A stretch of DNA of 64,000 nt, taken from contig CAJJDP010000022.1 in the NCBI GenBank assembly GCA_905182995.1, positions 195,488 to 259,487 of the forward strand. Direction: 5' to 3'. Positions 25,401 to 37,100 of this stretch are shown here, piece after piece; position 1 is the first letter of the stretch, and each line of letters begins with the position of its first letter. Position numbers and translations under genes: made by a program. The DNA comes from Paramecium octaurelia (lineage: Eukaryota > Ciliophora > Oligohymenophorea > Peniculida > Parameciidae). The notes under the pieces were generated by a model. That model was not told the origin of the DNA. It made no database searches and worked only from the letters and a program-made list of their open reading frames with translations.

Positions 25401-26101
25401 TATTCTTTATATATCGCAACAGGAATATTAAAGGTATTCAAGTTAGAAGATACATAATCCTAATATAGTATTGAAAAATCTCTCCGTGATTCATAACACT
25501 TTATTGAATATAGATAATCGATTCTTGTTAAATATGTCTCACCGAGAACCAAAAACATTATTCCTTGAAATCCCATTAAATCTAATTCATTATTTCTTCC
25601 ACCAAATTTAAATTTGACATTTGATTTTTATAAAAAAATATCATCAATCTAAACTGTATTCATTTTATCTTATGTGTAAACCTTTAGTTCAAGTTATAAT
25701 AGTTCTTCAGAATAAGTAAATATTGTTCCTACTTCTAATCCTTCATATTATAAATAATCTTATTCAAATTCATACACTTTCGTTGTATCAGTAGATGTCG
25801 ACTATATTTTTATCACATGATAAATTTTATCTACATCAGCATCTATGGTTTAGTATGCAATTAATGTGTACTATTCAAAGAAGGCTGAAAATAGATGGAC
25901 TTATTATTAGCTTTTATCAAGGGTTTAAGCTAGATTTATTATCTAGTTTAAAGGTGTATAGTATGTAAATACACCATACATATTATTATCCTCAAGGTCG
26001 ACTATGCTTTATTTAAAGGGATATTAGGATGATAAAAGCTATACGGTACTGTTGACTATTTGAAATAAGGAAGTTATGATAAGAATCACTCCTTTATACA
26101 T
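16438..26101 (-). CDS. Giant Cys-rich, beta-helix-like, multi-pass membrane protein (paralogue 1; contains an assembly duplication)
   Basis: Begins with a signal peptide (MYKGVILIITSLFQIVNS, ATG 26099-26101) and ends at TGA 16438-16440. Order: an N-terminal ectodomain of about 320 residues; a furin-like Cys-rich block (CHFSCFTCNGPFYNNCLSC); a very long Asn/Ile/Ser/Phe-rich middle with short repeated beta-strand-like units, as in parallel beta-helices; the motif CLGGWNFGDETC followed by GTIGALCQEC; then about eight hydrophobic segments and a basic cytosolic tail (YLELSTERRDRIRQLF). The same architecture, sequence motifs and intron after the Cys block occur in the gene at 34138-42526. A 1,303 bp duplication with one N at 21508 breaks the frame; without it the gene is about 8.36 kb, like its paralogue (8.39 kb). 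A cell-surface role is inferred; ligand unknown. Confidence 0.8.
20205..21507. repeat. Direct repeat copy 1 (1,303 bp) ending at the N
   Basis: The sequence from 20205 to 21507 reappears base for base, as far as I compared by eye, at 21509-22811. Copy 1 ends exactly at the single N. The repeat lies wholly inside the giant minus-strand gene and has no inverted ends or transposase. The repeat period is 1,304 bp, not a multiple of three, so the duplication destroys the reading frame. An unmerged overlap between two contigs is the simplest explanation. Confidence 0.9.
21508..21508. other. Single ambiguous base (N), contig junction
   Basis: The only N in the window. It lies exactly between the two identical copies, as expected where two overlapping contigs were abutted instead of merged. 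Confidence 0.9.
21509..22811. repeat. Direct repeat copy 2 (1,303 bp) starting after the N
   Basis: Second copy of 20205-21507. After its end the gene continues with new sequence (atatttaaatgg), while copy 1 stops at the N. Removing 20205-21508 gives one continuous gene. Confidence 0.9.
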
Positions 26102-26330
26102 TTATGTATGCAGAATTAAATAATTAAATCCAAAAGATTACGATATTAATGTTAATTAAAACCTAGAGACGTTATTGATATGAAGAAAGATTTCATTCTT
26201 AGATTAATATATTGATTGAATTTATTAATATTCTCGATTTCAAATAGTAACAAAATTGAGCAATTAAATTTACTCTAATCATTTGCTTAAAAAATGATAA
26301 TATATCAATTAATAATTAATTATTCTTTTA

Positions 26331-27746
26331 ATGGTGCTAGAAGCCCAATTATTAATTAAGAATAGATCATCGAATATTGTCATTCCTCCTCCCAATATCA
26401 AAAGTATAAGAATGTATCTATTATTAGAATATGCTGACAAGACTGCAGAATATGTGGCAAAAAATGGAGCAACATTTGAAGATCTTGTAATGTAAAAAGA
26501 ATTGAGTAATCCCAATTTTTGTTTCTTGAGAAGAGATGATCCATATAGACCATATTATGAAAATAAAATTACGGAATTCGCTCGAGGATTGGTGGGTAAG
26601 ATTTCAATTCTAATTATTATAGCACCTATTTAAGAAGAAGAGGATTAGAAAACAAAACCTGTGCCTAAAAATGAACAACCTAAAAAGGTAGTAAAGGCTC
26701 CTCCTAATGATTAATATACTGTAGAATAACCAAGAAATTTGTCAGCTTTAGATTTAGACATTATTAAACATACAGCCATATTCATAGCTAAGAATGGTAA
26801 GAAATTTTTAGTTGCCTTGACAGAAAGAGAAAAAATGAATCCTTAGTATGATTTTTTAAAGCCTACTCATGATTTATTTCAATTCTTTTCAAACTTAGTC
26901 GATGCTTATACAAAATGTTTACAACCAAAAAAGGAAGAAATCGATAGATTATTGACCTATGTGTAGGATAGACAAGTAATATATTAAAGATGTCAAGAAA
27001 AATATGAGTACGAGATTTATTTGAAAGAAGAAAAAGATAGAAAACAATAACAGGATGAGGATGAGAAATGTAACATTTTATAATTATATGTTAGAATAAA
27101 TGGCTATGATTGATTGGAATGACTTTACAATTTGTGAAACTATTGACTTCGCTGAGGATGATAGAATAGACAAGGTTTATGAGAAGGGAATCTAAAGATT
27201 TGATAAAATGGACTTCAAAGGTGCTGATTAAGCATAATTTTGTAATATGGTTGTCTATTTTTAGAGTAATAGCAAAACTTAGTATAGACAGGGCAAGTTG
27301 TATCTAGAATCATTAATAATCCATTGCAACCAAAAGAAAAATAAATCATAACTTTAAATTCAACTTTATAAAAGGCAGGACAATAAGGGGATAGTAGTGC
27401 CCCCATAATCTAAAATTATCAAAGACCCACAACATAAAATGAATTAGTCCTAATTAAATGTGAAATTTGTGGAAAAAATTTTCCCAAGAATTAAATTAAT
27501 GAACATATTCAATTAGAATTATAAGATCCTCGTTATAGTGAGATAAAGAAGGAAATAAATGAGAGAAGCAAAACAACAACCTTACAACCAGGTAATATGA
27601 TTGCTGAACATTTATCATAACTAAAAAAGAAGAGACCAGACATTTTTGAGGAAGATCATAGAAAGCCACCACCACCTCCACCTCCTTAATAGAGACCACA
27701 GCCTCCAAGACCAGCTCCTCCTCCCCCACCTCCTCCTCCAAAATGA
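26331..27746 (+). CDS. Splicing factor SF3A subunit 1 (SURP-domain protein, Prp21/SF3a120 type)
   Basis: 446 residues with introns at 26596-26622, 27070-27094 and 27242-27264. SF3A1 is part of the U2 snRNP and helps it bind the branch site. Two SURP modules are visible: one near residues 20-80 (EYVAKNGATFEDLV ... FCFLRRDDPYRPYY) and one near 145-200 (FIAKNGKKFLVAL ... NPQYDFLKPTHDLFQFF). The central VIDW-type segment (MIDWNDFTICETIDF) and the metal-finger-like CEICGKNFPKNQINEH before LQDPRY fit the family. It ends in a Pro-rich tail. It is shorter than human SF3A1 (about 790) and I see no C-terminal ubiquitin-like domain. Confidence 0.85.
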
Positions 27747-27782
27747 AATTATTAATGATTTTTTACACGATAAAATAATTGC

Positions 27783-28973
27783 TCAATCAAACAAGTTTCT
27801 ATTATATTCGTTTGTATCAACAAATAACTACCCACATTCTGAGTCAATTGAAAGTCTTAACTCATTTTTTATGACTAAACATAAATTAATTTTCTTGGTT
27901 TTGGAATAAACTGGACTTTAGTATGATAAACTGGTATAAAAGTTGGGTCTCTAGGTCAATTCTTCAAATAGAAATCCAAAACCATCATGAGTAAGTTTGA
28001 AAGATATATCTTTTGACAAACCCAAAAATTTATTAAGTGAAATCGATCCCTTAAGATCAAAAATTACTATTGGTTCATGCTTAATATTCTACTCTTAAGG
28101 TTCTAGAATGATATAGTTTTCTGCATTTTTAATTAATAAGGTCTTATCATACTAGTATATCAGATTTTTGGTTATGAAATTATCATTTAAAGCCTGATTT
28201 TCTTTATTGAAAATGCCCACTACTTTTATTTTATAAGTAGGACTCAAGATGATTTCCATGTCCTAAGATAAATAAAATTCTTATAGTTTTTCTGTTTAAT
28301 TGCCATTAAATAAGGGTGAGAATTGAATAATTGGATCTAAAGGTTCTAATGTAATTATCTGTTGTTGTTGATCTACAGTGATTGTTAAGTAATTTTTCAA
28401 GCTTTTCAAATATTCAAATTAATTTAACTCTGGGATCTTCTTTAACAATTTTTAGGTGCTTAAGGAATGAATGAAAATTTCTTCATCGCAAATATCTTTG
28501 AAAATTAATGTAATGCAAGCAATAAAATCTATATCATTGTCTAATAGGAATGAGTTTGCAGTAAAATTAACTGGAATTTTGGAATGTGCTACTTCTTGAC
28601 TATTGATAAATCCAGTGGCTGACAGGTCTTGACTCTCTAGATTTTTGAAGTATTAAGGTAATTGTGTAAATTTTTTTGAAAATATATTTTACAATTTTGT
28701 TTTTTGAGATTATCTAATCATCTTAAAGAAGCCTTATTCCACCAAATTATCTTGATTACTCACAAATTACACAAACTTATCTAAATATTTTGTTATAAAC
28801 TCTCGATTTTATTAATTTTATAAAATATTGCTCCTTGTTTGAGGAATTGATGCATAAATTTATTCTTTTCTTTCACTTAATTTCTATATTAAACATTTAT
28901 TCCTTGATATGGTTATCTATTAATAAATAAAATCTATGATATCTTTAATTTCTTTGTAGAAATTGGAATCCAT
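27783..28973 (-). CDS. Hypothetical protein, 396 residues, intronless
   Basis: One open frame of 397 codons in the ciliate code, from MDSNFYKEIKDIIDFIYQQ (ATG 28971-28973) to TGA 27783-27785, with no intron needed. No signal peptide or membrane segment. The sequence alternates hydrophobic strands with polar loops, suggesting a beta-rich fold in the C-terminal half (EPIVIFDLKGSISL, DISFKLTHDGFGFLFEEL). No motif is recognised. It is convergent with SF3A1, 37 bp away. Confidence 0.75.
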
Positions 28974-29316
28974 ATTTAAAATAATATTTTATTGCTTAAT
29001 AGATATTATAATTTATAGAGTTGAAATGTAAAACCAAGATTCCTCAAAAGAGTTTTAAGTAATTTAAATAAAGACAACACTTATATCCATTTATATCATA
29101 GTAAGTTGTTTATAAGAATAAAATTGACATACAAAATAAAATATCAAATATTTATATGGTAGTATTCTATGATCAGTATTTTTGGTTATTATGTTTTGTA
29201 TTAGAAAGGCTTTTTAGCAGATTATCTAATTAAATTAGGATCAAAAGGTTTCTTAGGAGTTGAGGGCCTGACAAGTCTTGAATTCATAAATCGTTAAAAA
29301 AATATTTAAAATAAAA
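28974..29316. other. Intergenic between divergent genes
   Basis: AT-rich space between two divergent genes, so it should hold both promoters. No specific element is recognised. Confidence 0.5.
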
Positions 29317-31891
29317 ATGGAAAGTGTGAATTTTGCAGGAGATAATCCTCAGCCTCGCTTTGGTCACACCATTTGTGTCATAGCTCCTAATAAGATCGCA
29401 TTATTTGGAGGTATATTTTGAATAAAGACTTAAAAGGCGCTGTTGGTGATACTGGAAGGTACGTAATAACAGGAGATGTGTATATTGGAGATATAATTTA
29501 AAAAAAATGGAAGCGAGTTGAAGCTAGTGGAAACGTACCCACTAATAGAGCAGCTCATTAAGCTTTGGCTATTGAATTAAATCAAATGATTATATTCGGA
29601 GGAGCAGTAGGAGGCGGTGGTTTAGCAGATGATAACTTATATGTATTTGAATTAAGAGAAGATACTGGAACTTGGGTTACAGTTCCTGTGATTGGAACAA
29701 CACCAGGAAGAAGATATGGTCACACTATGGTGCTTATTAAACCGCATTTGATAGTGTTTGGTGGGAACACAGGACAAGAACCTGTGAATGATGTTTGGAG
29801 TTTTAATTTAGAGAAATCACCATATTCATGGCAAAAATTAGAGTGCTCATCTGAATAACCTGTTGTAAGAGTTTATCATTCTGCTGCATTGTGTTCAACA
29901 GGTTCTGCCAATGGGATGATGGTCGCTTTTGGAGGTCGCACAAGTGATCAAAGTGCTTTAAATGATACTTGGGGTTTGAGAAGACATCGCGATGGAAGGT
30001 GGGATTGGGTGAGAGCTCCTTATAGATCCTAAACCGATTAACCAGCTTAACGATATTAACACTCTACTTTATTTTTAGGAACATTGATGTTAGTGATTGG
30101 AGGCAGATCTAATAATGTGGGAGAGACTTTGCCTTTTGAAATATATGATACTGAAACATCTGATTGGTATAAATTTTAACCAATTCAGAGATTCAGGCAC
30201 TCTTCATGGTTGGTGGAACAATTTTTATATCTTCATGGAGGATTTGATTCCGATCAACCAAACATACCAACTGAGAGCATTCTTAGAATAGATTTAAATA
30301 AGAGATTCGCTTAAACTCCTCAATTACTAAAACAAATGAACACTATAAAAGCTGATTAATCATTCACCTAATCTTTTAATCCTAAACCTTCTCTTCCTTT
30401 GGCTTAAACCTAAGATTAATTTAAAAAGACAAATTAATAAACTTCTGCTCAATCAAAATGTAACACTTCCTTTATATTTAGATTCAAACCCTTATCAGTA
30501 AATTAGAGTTTCAAGTGCGACTAATAAAAACGTTAGATTGGCTAATTAAGCTTTGGTTGCTATGACATATAGTCCAGAAGAAGATATAACTAATCAAGTC
30601 AAGAAAGTACCAATAGAAAAATTATAAGATGAACATAAAAAATTGGGACCTGGATTTTAAGATCCAAATTCTTAAAATAAATCATAATTTTTAGATTAGT
30701 TATGTTAACCATTTATGTAGAATCTATTAATACCCAAAGATTATTCATAGATCCCTCCAAATTCTAATTTATTAACAGGCATCAAAAAGGAAATGATAAT
30801 TAAATTATGTGATGAAGTTTAGCGAATTCTAGAGAAGGAACCTAACTTATTGAGGTTGAGAAGACCAATCAAAATATATGGGAATTTGAATGGTTAATAC
30901 CTTGATTTAATGAGATTTTTTGATCACTTCAAAGCTCCGTACGATAATCTATACAATGGAGACATTGATTCTTAAGATTACTTATTTTTGGGGGATTATG
31001 TCGACAGAGGTTCACGATCTTTGGAAATCATTTTACTTTTATTTACATTAAAAATTAAATATTCTGATCAAATTCATTTGCTTCGAGGACATCATGAGGA
31101 CCCTAAAGTAAATAAAGCGTTTGGTTTTGCTGATGAATGCTTTATAAAATTTGGTGAAGATATTATGGATCCAAACAGCATTTACTAAAGAATAAATAGA
31201 GTTTTTTAATATCTACCATTAGCAGCAGTTATCGAAGAAAAAATCTTTTGTGTACATGGTGGTATTGGTTAAACTATGAGGACTATCGATGAGATTGAAT
31301 TGATATAAAAGCCGTTGGAAATAGTTCATGATCCTAAGACTGTACTTTATTATATCTATTTAAGTATTAATAAAAAATAGCATTGGAACTTCTCTGGTCT
31401 GATCCTTGTTTACAAGAAGAGGAATTAGAGAATACACCAAATCCAGATAGGGATATATTTTAAAATAAATAGATTTTCAGATTTGGAACAAATAGAATTA
31501 ATAAATTTTTATAAGAGAACTCTCTAAATATGATCATACGATCACATGAACCAACTATGGAAGGATTTGAAAGGTAAAACAATAATGTAATCACCATATT
31601 CTCATGTCCAGATTATGGAGGCAATCAACCATAATGTAAAGGATGTAAGATATTGATAATATCTGCTAAGCAATTTTGACGATTTCAAAAAGAGGTGAAA
31701 TTATACCTAAAGTCATATTACCTGCTGCTCCGATTTAAGAATAAAGATGGATGGATCTTGAGGAACCAATCTCAAGAAAGAAAGGATTTGCTAATTATTT
31801 AGTTATATAGAATGAGGAAGTTTAATTGAGAAAAAGACCACCAACTCCACCTAGATAGAAAAGATTTTCGTCTTAAAAATAATTCAAATGA
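29317..31891 (+). CDS. Kelch-phosphatase (PPKL/BSU1-like) with altered metal-site residues
   Basis: 825 residues with introns at 29411-29436, 30460-30481, 31342-31364 and 31645-31670; three of the four end AAG. The first 330 residues are kelch blades ([49 protein letters not shown]). The C-terminal 330 residues are a PPP-type phosphatase: [31 protein letters not shown] and CPDYGG are conserved. Two key sites differ: GNLNGQ replaces GDxHG, losing the Asp and His metal ligands, and LLRGHHED replaces RGNHE, losing the Asn ligand. PPKLs are known in plants, apicomplexans and ciliates. I infer reduced or absent catalysis, or altered metal use. Confidence 0.85.
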
Positions 31892-32142
31892 TTTATATTT
31901 TAAATTTTGATATCTTCATATTATATCATAGAATACTTTTTGCAAAATATACAAAATTTGATTATAGTCTAATCTATAAACCAATAAAGACATATGGAAA
32001 TATTCTATATTAGGTTTGATTAATAATATTCAATTGTAAAAGAAATCTTTATATGACCTTAGCTATTCGTCCTCTTAAGCTAAGGATAAAAATTTAACTT
32101 TAGTTGGCTTATTTTCTGGAATCAGTTACTATTTAATTTCTT

Positions 32143-33910
32143 TCATCTTCTCCTCTATTATTATAAACTATAAAAAATACGCTTTCTTCTTTCAAAATCT
32201 TCCTCAAATTTCCTTAGAGAATCTTCTGAAGCTTCATAAACAACTTTAGTTGAATGAGATTGACCTGTAAGTTGAATTAATTGTACCTATTCTGTAATTT
32301 CTTTGCTATTAGACTCAACTTTATTTGTTTGTTCCTCTTATTTCTTTTTCTAAACTTTCTAAGTGTAAGTATCCTCTGAAAAACTCTACATATAGCCATC
32401 AAGCTTTTATGTGAACTTCTTCTCCTTTTATTTCACCTCAATAATTTCTTCAATTTTTGGTAAGTCATCTATTAAAGGACTTTAATATCCAATAGGTTTA
32501 GCCACTTCTAGACTTTCCTATTGATTATTCTCAGCCTTAACTTCATTCAATTCTTACTCTTAAGATAATTAGTTTTCGCTTTGAATTTATGGAAGTATTA
32601 CTTCTAATTCTTTTTCTTTAGCAGTGTCTACTAATTGTAATGCTTTTTTTAATGATTTTACATGAGATTCCTTTTATTATAATTGCATATCAATTTCTTT
32701 ATTATTTAAAATTTGAGTCTCTGCATTCTTGAGATTATCATTCGACTTAATACTTTAATCTTTTGCTGGTTTATTTTTTCTCTAAACTTCATCTTTCTTA
32801 ACTTGCTTTTATTTTTATTCCTTTTAATTACTTGAATTCTTTTTAATTAGTTCTTTAATTGTTTATTACTAAATTTAAGGTTTCTTTTTTAAAGCATCTT
32901 GAAGCAAGGTTAATTATAATTCAAAATCAACTGAAGGTTGTTATTATTTCTTTTCTTTTGAACTCCAAAAGTATTCATCATCTTCCTCTTCCTCACTTAA
33001 ATCATCTGAAATCGATTCCTCAATAATATTGTCATCAAGCTTTTATTAACATTCTTCTAAATCCTCTACAGTTTATGGTTCTAATTCTTCTGAAACTTAA
33101 GTAGACTCCTCAGTCTCTTCCTCTTTTCTATTTTAATTTTGATCAAAAAATGTTTTCTATATATAATTATAAATTGTTACCAAATCTGTCAATGATTCTT
33201 CAATTTTCTACTATGCTTGTCCACTACCATATTAAACCTCAATAAATAATATTTTATAAATACTTGGTGTAAATGATAATGCCCTTGTTTCTCCTTGACT
33301 GCTTACTCTTCCACTAAACTTTGGGGTATCTGCATCTGCATCAAATTAGAGATTGCTTCCAACAATCAAACAAATGCCTATAGCTGTTTGTTATACATCA
33401 TTTGTATTGATTGATAAATTGGCTTGTGTATTACTATTCTGATTTATTGAAATATTAACAAATCCATTGTGATGATAACCTACAAGGAAGGCCATAGCAT
33501 TTGGTTTAGTTTAAAATTATGGATATTTGAATATTGCTTGTTGAGTTGCTCTGTAATTTGAACAGTTTATATAAACATCGTCGTCTGTAGTTGCTAAATA
33601 TCTGTAAGTTGCATTCAAAGTGACAGCACTAAAAAACTGGATAATGAAATCATGCTAAGTCACATTTTTAACTTTTGCAAATAGAGCTGTTGTGGATGTA
33701 TGTTCTACTAAAGCTATAGCTACTTAAGGAGGTTTTGCGAATGGAGTATCGAATCGGACTAGCTAGGATTTAATAAGAAAATACTTGATTATAAATTTGC
33801 GATCCTTTTGCCTCCTCAAATTAAATAACTCCTATTTCTAACTCACTGGTTGCATTTGCATTTAAAGAATTGCAAATGAAAATAAGTGTTATTATGATGA
33901 ACTTTTTCAT
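32143..33910 (-). CDS. Secreted H-type-lectin-like protein with long acidic Gln/Lys-rich tail
   Basis: 581 residues with one 22-nt intron at 33763-33784. Signal peptide: MKKFIIITLIFICNSLNANA. Residues about 40-130 fit an H-type lectin fold: VRFDTPFAKPPQVAIALVEH, VKNVTQHDFIIQFF, and a later YRYLAT strand. The family usually binds GalNAc-type sugars; here the sugar residues cannot be judged. From about residue 250 the protein becomes a long charged region (SDDLSEEEEDDEYFW, then many Lys/Gln/Glu) likely to be disordered or coiled coil, ending in a basic QQQRRR tail. The fusion of a lectin-like domain to this tail is unusual. Secretion is inferred from the signal peptide. Confidence 0.75.
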
Positions 33911-34137
33911 ATAATTAAAATAAAAACGAATTTATTAAATAATATATATTTATTAATTTTGTTCAATTCAAAGAGCATACTTGACTGAACTCTCTCTTAT
34001 CTGTAGAATCCAACTAAAATGATTGTTATCAGGATTTTAAATACAATATTTTGAAAATCTCGATGACATTTAAAAAAGGATTTTATTTGGCTTTATATAA
34101 TATAAAAATAAACACTACTTATTGATTCTTAAATATA

Positions 34138-37100
34138 ATGAAAATCAGCAGATTATTTATTCTTCTTAAACTATTTTAGCTATGTTGCTGCGAGATTGAA
34201 GAATTAACCTATCAAAACCCCGTTATAACAAAATATATTGATATCCTATCTAACTAGTATTACGGAATTGTGAGCTTTTACGTGCCATTGTCATTATAAA
34301 CAAATTTTATTAATAGCTTAGCTCAATCAGTAGATAAGCAATTTCTATTTTCCACCTATTTCAATAACGATATATTCATTGTTGCATATTGCAAACTCAA
34401 TATCCAAGCCAATGAGATAACTCATACATTAATATTAGTTTAATAACAAACCATATAAGAGTAATAGTTTTCAGTTTCATTTGATACTTAATTATTTGAA
34501 GGCTAACTCATTTGCACATCATTTTACTATGATGCTGAACAATAAAATCTTCAATTTATAATTTAAACTAAAAATGATATCTAATATATGAATTTGAATA
34601 AAATTAATTTGGAGCAGAACAATGTTAAGTTTGTATTTGGTGGCGCAAACTAAAATTTAGAGTTAAGCAGCTTCTAGGGCTTGTTATATCCATTTTGGGA
34701 AGACTCTGAAGGCAATATTTATTTTTACTTGAATTACTTGTATGCAGTTGAAATATGTTCTTATGCTGAAGAAAAAGCTGAATTTGATTCAAAGGATTAT
34801 GATTAGGAAAATACTTGGCAATATATATTACCATTCATTGTTTCCAAGGATTATTCCATATACTTTTGGCATAGATTTTCAACACCCTTAGATTCTAATG
34901 ATATCGTATCTCTAATACACATAAGCACTTAAATTTAACTTAATCCTCAATATTCTTTAGGGACTAATACTCTGATGATTAATTACGAATAGTAACATAA
35001 TAAATAGATTTTGGTTACTGTTCAATATTATTCATATGAATTTCCATACATATTTTACGATCCAGATTACATTCAATCATTAATCAAAGTATAATAAATT
35101 GAGGAGATAGATCCAGCTCTAATTTATTAATGGCATTATATAATCATCCAATATTAATTTAACGAGTTGTTTATACAAATATACTATCCTAATTAACAGA
35201 GAAGAATTAATTTTAAGGATAAAACTGTAAGACAATTTTCGTATTCCTAATTTTCATTGATATTTGGAGAGAGCATGAATTAATAACTATATGCTGGACA
35301 AGTGAATCAGTTCAAATTTAAAAATTGCCAAGAAGAATTCATTGATACATATCAATGCCATTTTTCATGTGCTACTTGCAATGGACCTTTGAAGAACAGT
35401 TGTTTAAGTTGTCCAGAGAACTCATATAGGAACTACGATCCTGATAATCATACTTGCACTTGTTAAATTTGGACTATAGAGTAAAATTCAACATAATGTT
35501 TCTCCATTTCTGATATTAATTAAATAAATGTAGATTAAATTGAAGATTCTAAAAACTACAATTTTGATTAGGTTGAACCGAATATAATTTGTTCATACGG
35601 ATATTTCTTATATGAAGGTGATTGCTATTAATGGTAAATTTATTTATTATATAGACGAGTCCATCAGCTTCTCAACAAGGAGATTTAATTTGTCTTGAAT
35701 GTCTGGACAATTGGTAGAATTGGATTTAAAATTCTATTTGTTCGGAGTATATGCTCAGCAGAATAATATATGATTATGATAAAGAGGAATATAACTATGA
35801 ATTTGATGATACTTCAATATCCTCCTTGTATCTATTTATCGATCATGAACTAAGAATGTGCAACTTTTGCATTTAATTTTGTCTGCATTCTTCTATATCT
35901 TATAGGTGCTATTTCATTAAAGAACAGCATTTAGGCAAAGAAACTTATGTGGAATGTACATTTGGATATGATAGTTAGACCCAATCCTGTAAACATCCTT
36001 AATACAATTTAAAAGATGACCGTTGCTCAGGATAGTCTTGTAATGGCTAGTGTAAATGTTGTAGTCCCACTAATCGTTGTTAAAGGTGCATTAATGATAA
36101 CGATGTTTTGCTTTTGAATAACAAAGATTGTGTTGAATGCTCTATTCAAAATTGTAAACTTTGCTTTCAATATTTTTAATAATCTGATGGGATATTTGTT
36201 TCAACTCTCACATATACCAATTATGAGTAAATCATTACTAATGAGGATTATCTAATCGGATGTGCTTTATGTGAGGACAATTACATTTACAATTTTGTTT
36301 TAAATGTTTGTTAATTAAAATTACAAATTTCTCAATCTTGTGACAATTATCTAATTGATCAAAATAATTAACCACTTTGTTTGACAACATTAACATAGAA
36401 TTTTGATGACGGTATTGAAATTTCAGATTGCTTTAAATATTTGAAATCCTGTTAAAATTGCGTTAAATCAAACACCAATAAACTTTATTGTACAACTTGT
36501 TTCAAGGGCTTTTTTCAGAATTCTTATGGATATTGTGAGTCTTGCGATGACAATTTCCAGGAATGTAAATTGACATACTCGAATCAATATGATTTTACGA
36601 TCTAATAATTATAACCTTTGCTTTTAGCTATCTCGAATGGATAAGTGCTCTTTTATCCTCCTTATTATGCCTATGTAGCTGAAATAGGTATATGTTATTA
36701 AAGTACCAAATGGTCGAAAAAATGCATTGAAGATAAGATTGTCACTTATTGCAGCAAATATTTCGATAATGCTTGTGTAAAATGTAACTCAGATGATACA
36801 TATACCGCTACTCTAAGTTAGGGGACATGTTATTTATGTTCTTATCAATGCAAAATATGTCTTCCATCTATAGTAGATAGTACACAATTAAAGTGTTTCT
36901 TAACTGATTTTTCAACTAATTATATCGATTAACTTTCAAGTAGAGTGAAAATCAAAATAAATAATTATGTTAGATATTCAAACTAATTAACAGTTCAAAA
37001 TCTATTTTGGAAAGATCAATATTCAGATGTTTTCAAATAGTAGGTTTTTTAAAGAATGAATTTCATATATATATTGAACAATACCTATGGGATATATTAT

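Noticed and set aside
27496-27909. Standard-code frames over the Pro-rich end of SF3A1 on both strands
   Set aside because: They arise from the repeated CCA/CCT codons of the Pro-rich tail and from the next gene on the opposite strand.
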